Assembly (NCBI GenBank): GCA_036794395.1
Contig: DAIRGS010000065.1
Location: 1-26,372, forward strand
Source: DASXMX01 sp036794395
Lineage (GTDB): Bacteria; Planctomycetota; Phycisphaerae; Tepidisphaerales; Tepidisphaeraceae
Reading direction: 5' to 3'
DNA length: 26,372 bases
Shown: positions 14,645-22,539 of the stretch, one piece after another
Layout of the letters: every line of letters starts with the position of its first letter
Numbering within the stretch: the stretch's first letter is position 1
Translations under genes and position numbers: made by a program
Notes under the pieces: generated by a model
Databases searched by the model: none
What the model was told of the DNA's origin: nothing
What the model saw: only the letters and a program-made list of their open reading frames with translations

Positions 14645-17600
14645 ATGAATTACTTTCGAGTTGTGGTTTTGGCGTTGGCTTGGGGATTTGTTGTTGCTCC
14701 CGGTGTTCGGGCGGATGTGCCGGATCCTGATCCGGAAGTGGAGCGGAAGAGCTTTAAGATCGCCGATGGGTTTGAGATCAGCTTGTTTGCGGCTGATCCG
14801 ATGATTCAGAAGCCGATCGAGATGAATTGGGATACGCGGGGCCGGCTCTGGTGCGGGACATCGGCGACGTATCCGCAGCTTAAGCCGGGGGAAGTGCCCA
14901 ACGACAAGATCTTTATTCTGGAAGATACGACCGGGTCAGGCAAAGCCGACAAGAGCACGGTGTTTGCCGACGGGCTGTTCATTCCGAATGCTGTTACGCC
15001 GGGCGATGGCGGGGTGTACGTTACCAACAGCACGGAGATTCTGTTCCTCAAGGACTCGAAGGGTGGGGATCATGCCGATACGCGGCGGGTGGTTCTTTCG
15101 GGTTTTGGGACCGAGGACACGCACCACATCGTTCACACGCTGCGCTGGGGGCCGGATGGGAAGTTGTATTTTCTTCAATCGCTCTACATCCACAGCCATC
15201 TGGAAACGCCGCGCGGCCTTAAATCTTTGCTCGCCAGCGGTGCGTGGCGATTTGATACGCGCTCGCTGGATCTGGGCATTTACACGCGCGGGTTGGTCAA
15301 TCCCTGGGGCTTGATCTGGGACCGGTGGGGGCAGACGTTTGAGACTGATGGGGCCGGCGGCCAGGGGATGAACTACGCTTTTCCGGGTGCGGCTTTTGAG
15401 TCGGCCGAGGGTGTGGATCGAATTCTGCCGGGCTTGAATCCGCGCAGTCCGAAGTATTGCAGCGAGGAAGTTCTCAGCGGGCGCCATATGCCTGATGCGT
15501 ATCAGGGCGACGTGCTGACCAACGATTTCCGCGCCAATCGCATCGTGCGATTCAAGCTTTCGGACAACGGGGCGGGGTACACATCGCGGCAGATGCCGGA
15601 TTTTCTTACGTCCAGCGACAGCGCGTTTCGGCCGGTTGATATCAAGATGGGGCCGGACGGGGCGATCTATATCGCGGACTGGTACAACCCGATCATTCAG
15701 CATGGGGAGGTGGATTTTCGCGATCCGAGGCGGGATCACGTGCATGGGCGGATCTGGCGGGTGACGGCCAAGGGAAGGGCGCTGGTTGAGCGACCGAAGA
15801 TCGCGGGCGCGACGATTGAATCGCTGCTGGAATTACTGAAAGCGCCGGAGGACTACACGCGGCATCAGGCGCGGCTTGAACTGCGGGAGCGCAAGGCGGG
15901 AGAGGTTGTTGCGGCGCTGAAGAAGTGGGTGGGTACGCTTGGATCGAACGGGGCCCAGGCGGATCACGATCGCCTTGAAGCGCTATGGGTTTGCGAGAAT
16001 GTGAATGCGGTGGAGCCGGAGCTACTCGAAACAGTTTTGAAATCCGCCGAGCCGCGAGCGCGGGCGGCGGCGGTGCGCGTGGCGGCTCATTGGGCGGGGC
16101 AGCTTGCCGATCCGCTCAAACTGATTGCGGCGGCCATCCACGACGATTTTCCGCGTGTCCGGCTTGAGGCGGTACGGGCGGCGACGGTGATTTCTTCCGC
16201 GGCTTCGGTGCAGGTGGCGACAGGGGCGCTGGATAAGCCGATGGATCCGGTGCTGGATTACGGGCTTTGGCTGACATGCAACGAGCTGGCCCCGGTGTGG
16301 GTGCCGGCGTTTGAGTCGGGGAAGCTGCCGGACTGGAAGCCATCGGAACGAAATTACGCGCTGCGCGCGGTGAAATCGCCGGCGGCGATGAAGGTGCTGG
16401 TCAATCAGCTCAAAGCGCATCAGTTGAATGCCGACGACCAGGCCAGCGCGATCGATTTGCTGGCGGACATTGGCGGGCCGGAAGAATCGGCGGCTTTGTT
16501 CGATCTTGTACTGGCCGATGTTGCGATGGCCGATAGGTCCCCGCGGCGGGTGAAAATGCTGGCGGCGCTTACGCGGCTGGCATCGCGGAAAGTGGCGGCA
16601 CCGCCTGATTCGGCGCGGGTGGGCGAATTGCTTGATGACTCCATGGAGCCCGTTCGAGCGGCAGCGATGCGTTTGGCCGGGGCGTGGAAGGTGCGGGCGC
16701 TTAGCGCTAAACTGGAAGCCAGCGCCGGAGCGGAGACGACATCAGACATCGTGAGATTGGCGGCGATCGATGGGCTTGCCCGGATGGGTGATGACTCGTC
16801 GCGCCAGACGCTGAGAAAGCTCAGCGCCGCTCCAACGCCTTCGAAGATTCGCCGTGCCGCGATTGGCGGCCTGGCGGCGGTGGACATGCGCGGGGCGGTT
16901 AAAGAAGCGGCGGAGATGCTGACCGCGGGCGACGAAGATCCGGGCACGATCTTGTCGGCGCTGCTGGGGCGGGAAGGGGCGGCGGCGGCGCTGGCTACCG
17001 CACTGAGATCGGCCACGATTCCTGCGGATACCGCGAAACTTTCTCTGCGCTACTTGCAGGGCAGCACGACGCAGGATGCGAGGTTGATGGGGCTGTTTGC
17101 CGGGGCGATTGGTTCGACGAACGGGCCGACGAAGCTGACGGCGGACAAGATGAAGGAGACGATCGACGAAGTAGTGGCCAAGGGTGATGCGGCCAATGGC
17201 GAGCGGGTGTTTCGTCGAGCAGACACCAACTGCTACCAATGTCATTCGATCGCCGGGGCGGGCGGGTGGCTGGCTCCGGATTTGTCGAGCATCGGAGCGG
17301 CGGCTCAGATGGATTATCTGATCAATGCGGTGCTGGACCCGGGCAAGGACATTAAGGATGGATTCGACGGGTATCTGGTAGTTACCAAATCCGGCGAGGC
17401 GTTTAGCGGGATCAAGGTGTCGCAGGACAGCGCCCGGCTGGTCTTGCGCGACAATGCGCATCAAGAGATTCCGATTCCGTTGGCGGATGTTAAATCGCAG
17501 AAGTCGGTGGGCTCGCTGATGCCGACGGGATTGGCCGATCCGCTGACGCATCAGGAATTCCTGGATCTGGTGCGGTTTCTTTCCGAACTGGGGAAGCCCG

Positions 17601-18013
17601 GCGCGTACGGCCCGCGCACGACGCAGTTCATCCGCAAGTGGCAGGTGGCGGATGCGGGGACAGCGTTAAGTACGGGAGCGAATTGGCCGGCGGTCTATGC
17701 GATGGTTTCGGGCGTGTTGCCGGTGGAGGCGATTGTGGGCAAGGGGAAAACCGCGGGATATGCGCGGGGTGAGATTGAGGTGACTTCGGCGGGCAAAATC
17801 CGATATGTGGTGAATAACATAAAAGGAGCGGAACTTTGGGTGGACGGCAAGCCGGTCGTGGTGTCGGGGCAAATCGTGCTGGATCTTGCGCGAGGCGTTC
17901 ATGAGTTGTTATTCCGCATCGATTCTGCTGAGCGGCTGGGCGAGGGATTGAGCGTCGAGATAACTGATGTGCCAGGCTCGGCCGGACACGCGCAGGGGGG
18001 AGGGGGGCGATAG
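14645..18013 (+). CDS. Giant secreted PVC-type heme-binding protein (propeller, HEAT repeats, cytochrome c)
   Basis: This encodes 1,122 aa from the ATG at 14645; an in-frame TTG lies 12 bases upstream. The signal peptide is residues 1-23 (cleavage after GVRA). Residues ~30-385 form a soluble glucose/sorbosone-dehydrogenase-like beta-propeller (DPMIQKPIEMNWDTRGRLW, MGPDGAIYIADWYNP). Residues ~390-830 are Ala/Leu-rich HEAT-type repeats. A cytochrome-c domain follows, with heme motif C863-Y-Q-C866-H867 and the distal part SLMPTGLADPLT. The C-terminal ~130 residues look like a beta-sandwich binding domain. This architecture is characteristic of planctomycetes and verrucomicrobia. It is probably a periplasmic redox enzyme acting on a sugar-like substrate, which is inference. 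Confidence 0.93.
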   Translation: MNYFRVVVLALAWGFVVAPGVRADVPDPDPEVERKSFKIADGFEISLFAADPMIQKPIEMNWDTRGRLWCGTSATYPQLKPGEVPNDKIFILEDTTGSGKADKSTVFADGLFIPNAVTPGDGGVYVTNSTEILFLKDSKGGDHADTRRVVLSGFGTEDTHHIVHTLRWGPDGKLYFLQSLYIHSHLETPRGLKSLLASGAWRFDTRSLDLGIYTRGLVNPWGLIWDRWGQTFETDGAGGQGMNYAFPGAAFESAEGVDRILPGLNPRSPKYCSEEVLSGRHMPDAYQGDVLTNDFRANRIVRFKLSDNGAGYTSRQMPDFLTSSDSAFRPVDIKMGPDGAIYIADWYNPIIQHGEVDFRDPRRDHVHGRIWRVTAKGRALVERPKIAGATIESLLELLKAPEDYTRHQARLELRERKAGEVVAALKKWVGTLGSNGAQADHDRLEALWVCENVNAVEPELLETVLKSAEPRARAAAVRVAAHWAGQLADPLKLIAAAIHDDFPRVRLEAVRAATVISSAASVQVATGALDKPMDPVLDYGLWLTCNELAPVWVPAFESGKLPDWKPSERNYALRAVKSPAAMKVLVNQLKAHQLNADDQASAIDLLADIGGPEESAALFDLVLADVAMADRSPRRVKMLAALTRLASRKVAAPPDSARVGELLDDSMEPVRAAAMRLAGAWKVRALSAKLEASAGAETTSDIVRLAAIDGLARMGDDSSRQTLRKLSAAPTPSKIRRAAIGGLAAVDMRGAVKEAAEMLTAGDEDPGTILSALLGREGAAAALATALRSATIPADTAKLSLRYLQGSTTQDARLMGLFAGAIGSTNGPTKLTADKMKETIDEVVAKGDAANGERVFRRADTNCYQCHSIAGAGGWLAPDLSSIGAAAQMDYLINAVLDPGKDIKDGFDGYLVVTKSGEAFSGIKVSQDSARLVLRDNAHQEIPIPLADVKSQKSVGSLMPTGLADPLTHQEFLDLVRFLSELGKPGAYGPRTTQFIRKWQVADAGTALSTGANWPAVYAMVSGVLPVEAIVGKGKTAGYARGEIEVTSAGKIRYVVNNIKGAELWVDGKPVVVSGQIVLDLARGVHELLFRIDSAERLGEGLSVEITDVPGSAGHAQGGGGR

Positions 18014-18562
18014 CTTGGCAGGCCGCGCGGGGGACCTTTGGGCGCGGATTGTTGAAGCCAGGGCATGCAGCCTGAACAGCACACGGCAATCGCCTACGGG
18101 CGATCTTGCATGAGTTCTGGGAGAGCGAGGCTGGGCGGATGAAAACGAGCCGTTTTTCATAAGTCGCGTTCATCCAGGTATTGTTGCGACCTCGCTCATG
18201 CAGGCCACTCGGCTTTCAAAATAGTTTCAACCGTAGAGGTATTTCCCCCTCTCCCCCCGGGAGATGGGTTGGGGTGAGGGCGAATGTAAAGCGCCTCTAA
18301 ATTCCGAGCGCGTTTGCAAACATCCCTTTGCAAGAAATGGGTAGAGCGAAGTGAGGTTGAAAGCGGTGAATCATGAAGTCTGAGAATGAGTGTTGCCTGG
18401 CATTCCCCCTCACCCCAACCCATCTCCCGGAGGGGGCTTTGCCTGAATAATACCGTTTGCCCGAATAATCACACGTCTGCCTTTTTAACCGACATCTCGT
18501 CTGCATGGAACTCCATCGCGCCATCTTAGATGGTGTTGTATGTACAACCATTCAATCCGATA
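18014..18562. other. Gene-free stretch with repeats
   Basis: There is no supportable gene. It holds two small hairpins (ATCGCC/GGCGAT at 18089-18104, a possible terminator for the heme protein; ATGAAAA/TTTTCAT at 18139-18160) and the inverted-repeat element at 18245-18437. Confidence 0.5.
18245..18437. repeat. Inverted-repeat element with 24-bp perfect arms
   Basis: The arm at 18257-18280 (CCGGGAGATGGGTTGGGG, then TGAGGG) pairs perfectly with 18408-18431. The outer bases CCCCCT/AGGGGG extend it. The ~127 bp in between have no coding content. A related purine/pyrimidine-rich sequence lies at about 14508-14545. This resembles the GGGAGA-GGGTTGGGGTGAGGG repeats dispersed in many genomes. Confidence 0.75.
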
Positions 18563-18597
18563 ATGGACCCCCGGCGTTCAATCGCTGCGGGGTCCAT
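18563..18597 (+). terminator. Terminator-like hairpin with no gene upstream
   Basis: ATGGACCCC (18563-18571) pairs with GGGGTCCAT (18589-18597), followed by CTTATTTGT. There is no gene upstream on the plus strand for over 500 bp, so it may belong to an unseen transcript or insulate the gene that follows. Confidence 0.45.
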
Positions 18598-18652
18598 CTT
18601 ATTTGTCGTGTTCTTGCCGACCAAACCATCACCTAATTCCCATCTCTTTTAG

Positions 18653-18680
18653 TTGACCCATCTCGTTTGAGACGTACAAT
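18653..18680 (+). promoter_or_regulatory. Sigma-70-type promoter for the winged-helix gene
   Basis: TTGACC (18653-18658) and TACAAT (18675-18680) are separated by 16 bases. The predicted transcript start near 18687 leaves a ~45-base leader before the ATG at 18733. Confidence 0.6.
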
Positions 18681-18732
18681 CCTACCATCTTACCAATCCA
18701 TCCATGCGATGGTTGGGAATGGAGCACTGATC

Positions 18733-19071
18733 ATGGAATTGACGAACGCCTCAAATCTGCGGGAGCAAGCAGCACGCTTCCGGGACGCGGCTAACAAGAT
18801 GGACGAAGTTGCTGACATTCTGGAAGGAACGAACGGGCAGAAAACGGTCGCCAAAAACAAGACCAATCCGGATCGCCCAACCAGACTTCAGAAACGAACC
18901 GGTACACGGTTGGATCAGTTGAAGAAGTACCTATTGGCTCACGGACCCATGTACCGCAAGGATGTCATGGATAAGTCTGGAATCCCCGTGGGCACCGTCG
19001 CCTACCTGCTGAAATCTCAGAACGGATTCGTTGCCGATCCAGATGGGCGGTGGACCGTGAAGACGGAATGA
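18733..19071 (+). CDS. Small winged-helix DNA-binding protein with coiled-coil N-terminus
   Basis: This encodes 112 aa. Residues 1-33 form a predicted coiled coil (LREQAARFRDAANKMDEVAD), probably for dimerisation. A basic linker follows at ~38-60. Residues ~60-112 look like a compact winged helix: helices at 60-69, 75-82 and 86-94, with a wing at NGFVADPDGRWTV. The ATG at 18733 follows GGAG and fits the promoter; the open frame from 18667 would begin inside the promoter. Its stop overlaps a small ORF in ATGA. Such proteins are usually regulators in mobile or plasmid-like regions; the target is unknown. Confidence 0.72.
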   Translation: MELTNASNLREQAARFRDAANKMDEVADILEGTNGQKTVAKNKTNPDRPTRLQKRTGTRLDQLKKYLLAHGPMYRKDVMDKSGIPVGTVAYLLKSQNGFVADPDGRWTVKTE

Positions 19072-19229
19072 AAAAACGGCGAGCCCGAAGGCCCGCCGCG
19101 TGTTCCCTCAACATTCCCGTAACAGCCGAAGTTTCGAAGGCCGAGGCTGAAACGGTACAAGTTAAGGAGATGCTGTATGTGCGCTGTAAAAAAGTTCCAC
19201 GCACTGGCAATCGTCCAAAGGCAGCGTGA
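19068..19229 (+). CDS. Candidate 53-aa basic protein coupled to the winged-helix gene
   Basis: ATG at 19068 overlaps the preceding TGA (ATGA), a typical coupled start. The product begins MKKRRARRPAACSLNIPVTA, continues with an acidic helix (EVSKAEAETVQVKEM) and ends in a Cys/Lys/Arg tail (YVRCKKVPRTGNRPKAA). A hairpin (CGGCGAGCC/GGCCCGCCG, 19076-19097) lies in its first codons. On the minus strand that hairpin is followed by TTTTTT, so it could be a terminator instead. The gene is plausible but unproven. Confidence 0.35.
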   Translation: MKKRRARRPAACSLNIPVTAEVSKAEAETVQVKEMLYVRCKKVPRTGNRPKAA

Positions 19230-19322
19230 CGGCAAGGGTTAGTTACTCCCAACTCTTTGGGCAGGCAGCGGCTATCGGGTCGCTGTCCTGTCCCCTTTAT
19301 CGTCCAAATCATACGCCAACCG

Positions 19323-19514
19323 TTAGGCTGGGTCAACCAGTTTTCCCTTCGCGGCCCGAAGTAGGATGCTGCGCGCCCATGCTGACGATGATTGGGATTC
19401 CCGATTAGCGGCATCATCGACCGCTTGGCGTTCGTCAGGATTAAGCAGCACCCGAAGCGGCTTTCCTCGCAGCTCTCGCTTTGGCTTCTTCGGTCGCCCG
19501 CGATGCTTTTGCAT
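19323..19514 (-). CDS. Ribbon-helix-helix-type small DNA-binding protein
   Basis: This encodes 63 aa. A basic start (MQKHRGRPKKPKRELRGKP) is followed by a short strand, LRVLLNP, then two helices (DERQAVDDAANRE and SSAWARSILLRAAK). This order is typical of MetJ/Arc/CopG-fold proteins, including plasmid-type regulators and mobilisation proteins. Its promoter (TTGACA 19548-19543, 16 bases, TATGTT 19526-19521) places the transcript start on or next to the ATG at 19514 and no ribosome binding site precedes it, so translation may be leaderless. Operator-like sequence covers the -10. The divergent partner starts at 19619. An antitoxin role is possible but no toxin is recognised. Confidence 0.65.
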   Translation of the reverse strand: MQKHRGRPKKPKRELRGKPLRVLLNPDERQAVDDAANRESQSSSAWARSILLRAAKGKLVDPA

Positions 19515-19517
19515 GAA

Positions 19518-19593
19518 TTAAACATAGCTATATAAAATCTTTTGTCAAGCAGGGATTTCCATTGACGCCTTTATTAAACATGGCTATATTAAA
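19518..19593. promoter_or_regulatory. Divergent promoters with paired operator-like repeats
   Basis: TTAAACATAGCTATATAAA (19518-19536) and TTAAACATGGCTATATTAAA (19574-19593) are near-identical direct repeats 56 bp apart, each centred on an ATRGCTAT near-palindrome. The first covers the -10 of the minus-strand promoter. The second covers the -10 (TATATT 19585-19590) of the plus-strand promoter, whose -35 is TTGACG (19562-19567) at 17 bases. Coordinated autorepression by the ribbon-helix-helix protein is the simple reading, which is inference. Confidence 0.65.
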
Positions 19594-19618
19594 GCCATAC
19601 TAAATAAGGAATGGAAGT

Positions 19619-19864
19619 ATGGAACTGCTAACCGGACAAGCCGCAATCGACGCACGAAAGCAACGCGGGATGGAAATCGCCGCTTGCTGCCCGATCACTC
19701 GCAAGGGTGGACAGATAGAACGACTCACTCGCCGCGAAGTCATCGACAAGACCGCGCACGTCGTCGAATGCTCGGTCAAGTGTGCAGGCATTCCCGCCCG
19801 TTTCTTCGGCTGGTTTCATTTCGGGAAAACATCGGAAGGTGGGGGCGGTTCTCGCCACCACTAG
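19619..19864 (+). CDS. Unrecognised 81-aa protein divergent from the ribbon-helix-helix gene
   Basis: This protein has its own promoter (TTGACG/TATATT) with a predicted transcript start near 19597 and a ~22-base leader containing AAGGA. Its first part (GQAAIDARKQRGMEIAACCP then ITRKGG) weakly resembles the beginning of SWIM-domain transposase-associated proteins, but the zinc-binding CxCPD motif is absent and the sequence diverges afterwards. It has four Cys (two adjacent) and a Gly/His-rich end. It may be a short regulator or toxin partner, or a truncated mobile-element gene. Codon use gives no strong support. Confidence 0.45.
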   Translation: MELLTGQAAIDARKQRGMEIAACCPITRKGGQIERLTRREVIDKTAHVVECSVKCAGIPARFFGWFHFGKTSEGGGGSRHH

Positions 19865-20654
19865 ACTAGCCGGGAAGGTTATCGGACTCGACTTCTAGGC
19901 CGCGATGCGATCAAATGGAGGGGGTCGATGTTGCCTTTTTATTCCCCATGTTGCCCGAAAATTCGACAGTTTGTCGCATTTCTAAGGCAAAGCCCCCGGA
20001 GGGAGAGGGGGCAAGAGGGCGCGCGTCAGATCGCGCAACAAAACCTGGACGAACCTGACCTTGAAAAGGAACGGGTTTTTCATCAGCCCAGAGCGAGGCT
20101 CCTGTTTTCACTGTCTTGAACGAGATAAAATCATAGGAAAACCGTCGTTTCGCCGCGACTCGAAGAGGAGCGTTTTTTCGTACGATGGCAGAAAAGGCGC
20201 TCATCTTCGAGTCGCGGCGAAATGGGAGGCCTTTTGGTTTTTAAGGCGTCAAAGCAGTGATCTTGCCCTCTAGATCACCATGCGTGATTCGGCGCTGATC
20301 CGGCATCTTGGCGGCAGGTGAAATCGGTATCGCGGTAGTTTGGCAATGCGAATTGCAGCGGTCTGAGAAGCCGGGGTGGCGCGGGGTACCGCTATACCCC
20401 GGCGTGGGGGCTTTGCGGGGTGGGACGCGGCGTTTGGGGTGGAGACGGCGCCGGGTGAATTTGAGTGAGTGACGCGTGATTCGGCACAGTCATTTGGACT
20501 GGGTTTGGTCACATGGGATCGCCCTGCTGAACAGCAAGACCGCACGTTCCTGCCTCTGGCACGCGAATTTTGGGTTTTTGGTGAACGTTTGGATGAGGTA
20601 ACAAACTTAACAAGTTAGACGGTCCCCAACCCGGTCGGTAGGGTTACTATCTAC
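19865..20654. other. Gene-free stretch with a long hairpin
   Basis: I find no supportable gene. The short frames have repetitive or biased composition and no ribosome binding site. The main structure is the hairpin at 20148-20222. A segment at 20083-20103 (GAGCGAGGCT context) echoes one at 18122-18132, suggesting dispersed-repeat remnants. Confidence 0.5.
20148..20222. repeat. 75-bp hairpin with 19-bp perfect arms
   Basis: TTTCGCCGCGACTCGAAGA (20148-20166) and its reverse complement (20204-20222) are perfect; the stem continues inward with a bulge (GAGCG/CGCTC). The loop contains TTTTTTCGTACG, with CGTACG a palindrome. It looks like a MITE-like or REP-like dispersed element rather than a terminator. 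Confidence 0.7.
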
Positions 20655-21305
20655 ATGATGGTTCGTTTTGGACAATTGATGTTGTTGCTGGCGTTTGCGG
20701 GCTCGGCGGCTGGGCAGCAAACTCAGCCGGGTTCGGCCGCGGACACCCCGCGCGATGCCATTCGCGCGTTGAATCAGGCAATGCGACTTGGCGATGTGCC
20801 GACGATCAAGCAATTGTTTTTGGCGACGACTCCCGCTGAGGCGCAGATCATTGACGCCGACGCGCAGATGGCCGCGGCACTGGCCAGGTTGCGGAGCGCC
20901 GCGGTGAAGGCGTATGGATCCAAAGGCGCGGATGCGATTACCGGAGACATCAATGCCGGCGCCACCGAGAGCGCGGCTCGAATTGACGCGGCGGATGTCG
21001 TCATCACGGGCGACGTGGCCACCATCACCTATCGCGATGAGAAGAATTCGCCTTTTGTGCTTAAACGCGTGAACGGGAAATGGCGCGTACCGGTGTCGCA
21101 ACTCGGTAAGCCGCTTGAGCCGGCCACACTGGAACAACGGCTGGCGGATCTGGCGCTTCAGCGGCAGGTGGTCGAAGAGATGATCGGACAGATCAGCGAG
21201 AAGAAATTTGCCGACGCCGAGAAGGCGCGGCTGGCGTGGGCGGCGCGGCTTCTTCAGGCCGCGACTTCGCAGCCCGCGACCCGGCCGCAGGCGCGCATCC
21301 CCTGA
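20655..21305 (+). CDS. Exported protein, possibly NTF2/SnoaL-like
   Basis: This encodes 216 aa. The signal peptide is residues 1-20 (MMVRFGQLMLLLAFAGSAAG, cleavage before QQTQPG). The mature part begins with DTPRDAIRALNQAMRLGDVP, a helix pattern typical of NTF2-like folds. Strands follow at DAADVVITGDVATITYR and PFVLKRVNGKWRVPVSQL, the usual end of such domains. A long charged helix (about 165-200) and a Pro/Arg tail come last. The start could be either of two adjacent ATGs, and no strong ribosome binding site is visible. It lies 25 bp before the DUF2784 gene, so cotranscription is likely. Function unknown. Confidence 0.65.
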   Translation: MMVRFGQLMLLLAFAGSAAGQQTQPGSAADTPRDAIRALNQAMRLGDVPTIKQLFLATTPAEAQIIDADAQMAAALARLRSAAVKAYGSKGADAITGDINAGATESAARIDAADVVITGDVATITYRDEKNSPFVLKRVNGKWRVPVSQLGKPLEPATLEQRLADLALQRQVVEEMIGQISEKKFADAEKARLAWAARLLQAATSQPATRPQARIP

Positions 21306-21330
21306 AGATGTGTTACGGGGCGAGGATTTC

Positions 21331-21744
21331 ATGAAATACCGTGCGCTGGCGGATCTGGTCGTGGCGTTTCATTTTGCCGTGGTGGCGTTTGTGATCTTCG
21401 GCGGCGCGCTGGTGGCGTGGCGGCGGCGGATTGCGTGGATTCATCTGCCGGTTGTGGCGTGGGTGGTTTTCGCCGAGTGCTTTCACCGGATCTGCCCGCT
21501 GACGTACCTGGAAAACTGGCTGCGCGATCAGGGAGCCGGGGAGAAATATCAGGGGGATTTTGTCGCTCATTACATCATGCCGGTGCTTTATCCGGACGGG
21601 TTGACGGATCGGATGCAGATTGGGTTGGGGGTGATGGTGCTGGTGGTGAATGTGACTTTTTATGTGGTGGCGTTTAGGAGGAAAACACTTGTCGTGCCTG
21701 AACAACAGTTGCGCGAAGGTGAGCCGGACCTGACTTCCTCGTAG
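21331..21744 (+). CDS. DUF2784 family membrane protein
   Basis: This 137-aa protein has hydrophobic segments at about 7-28, 37-52 and 96-115. The family pattern is clear: ALADLVVAFHFAVVAFVIFG, then WIHLPVVAWVVFAE, then the hallmark CPLTYLENWLR, a GDFVAHYIMPVLYP segment and the final helix. The ATG at 21331 follows GAGG with a five-base spacing and gives the normal family length; the open frame from 21208 overlaps the upstream gene. Role unknown. A decayed copy of its 3' part lies at 23580-23714. Confidence 0.85.
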   Translation: MKYRALADLVVAFHFAVVAFVIFGGALVAWRRRIAWIHLPVVAWVVFAECFHRICPLTYLENWLRDQGAGEKYQGDFVAHYIMPVLYPDGLTDRMQIGLGVMVLVVNVTFYVVAFRRKTLVVPEQQLREGEPDLTSS

Positions 21745-21817
21745 GGCAATGGCACATTGGTCCCATCCTCACTCATTCCGTTACCTGGAAGTAAACGCCG
21801 ACTTTGCCGCGGGAGGA

Positions 21818-22432
21818 TTAATGGGAACGCAGAATACCGTCGGGCAGGCATACCGGATGTTGGCCTGTTGCGATCTGGTCTAACACGCGCGTTGATTCGA
21901 GCTTTGTTATCCATTGCGCATGTCCATCGACGCACACCACGTTCATGCCCGGCTCCAGGCTTTTGTCATGGTCATGATTGGCGAGCGGTTCATAGAAGAC
22001 GATCGCATTGCCCGGGCTTTTCAGGGTGAGACCTTTTCCAAGGTAGATGTACGAGCAGTGGCCGGGCTGATGAAGATTCGTCAGTACGTCCTGAGTTGTT
22101 GGTCCGGGAAGGGTGTCGGTAGATGATGGGCAAATCAGAGTGTTGGAAATACCGAGAGTGGGTTCCTGGCGAATCAGATCGCTCAAGTCGTCTGGAAACT
22201 GGCCGGTATGGTCGTTTGCATACATTGTGCAGAACAGGCAGAGCTGCCGGAGATTGGATACGCACTTCACCCGGTAAGCACGTTCTTGCCCATAGCCTCC
22301 TGACGACGAAAAAAAGATGGGAACCAGAAGCGCGAGGAATAAAAGGACGATTGCGAGCGACGCGAGTCGCGGTGTGCGCCGCTTGGGCGGGATTGAGTAG
22401 GGGCCGGGTGAAGCGTTTGGATCGATGGCCAT
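21818..22432 (-). CDS. Membrane-anchored H-X9-DG protein, paralogue 1
   Basis: This 204-aa protein starts at 22432 after GGGAG; the frame from 22507 adds an unlikely extension. A Pro-rich cytoplasmic start is followed by one transmembrane helix (about 24-42, LASLAIVLLFLALLVPIFF). The extracytoplasmic domain has the family elements CVSNLRQL, ICPSS, SYIYLGKGLT, FYEPLANH and MNVVCVDGHAQW. H-X9-DG proteins are planctomycete pilin-like or substrate-like proteins of unknown role. No GFTLIE-type prepilin cleavage motif is seen. The His-to-DG spacing is longer than the canonical nine residues. Confidence 0.78.
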   Translation of the reverse strand: MAIDPNASPGPYSIPPKRRTPRLASLAIVLLFLALLVPIFFSSSGGYGQERAYRVKCVSNLRQLCLFCTMYANDHTGQFPDDLSDLIRQEPTLGISNTLICPSSTDTLPGPTTQDVLTNLHQPGHCSYIYLGKGLTLKSPGNAIVFYEPLANHDHDKSLEPGMNVVCVDGHAQWITKLESTRVLDQIATGQHPVCLPDGILRSH

Positions 22433-22522
22433 TGATTGCTCCCGCGTGTGAAGCCGGTCGATTATTTCCTGCTGGATTGTGAGAAGTATCCGGCAGCATG
22501 GACACAATGAAGTTTAATCGTC

Positions 22523-22539
22523 TGACGTCCGGGACGTCA
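22523..22539 (-). other. Perfect palindrome at the stop of paralogue 2
   Basis: TGACGTCC and GGACGTCA flank a single base, and the stop codon of the gene ending at 22537 is part of the palindrome. It is short for a terminator and no T-run follows on the minus strand. Confidence 0.4.

Noticed and set aside
14936..17551. Long minus-strand frames (14936-15745, 16420-17016, 16742-17551)
   Set aside because: All are antisense to the propeller/HEAT/cytochrome protein, whose motifs establish the true frame.
18965..19525. 186-codon minus-strand frame
   Set aside because: It overlaps three better-supported small genes in other frames.
19911..20204. 97-codon minus-strand frame
   Set aside because: It runs through half of the long hairpin and repeat-like sequence with no start signal; probably chance.
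20270..20545. 91-codon minus-strand frame
   Set aside because: Low-complexity Pro/Ser/Arg composition, no ribosome binding site and no family resemblance.
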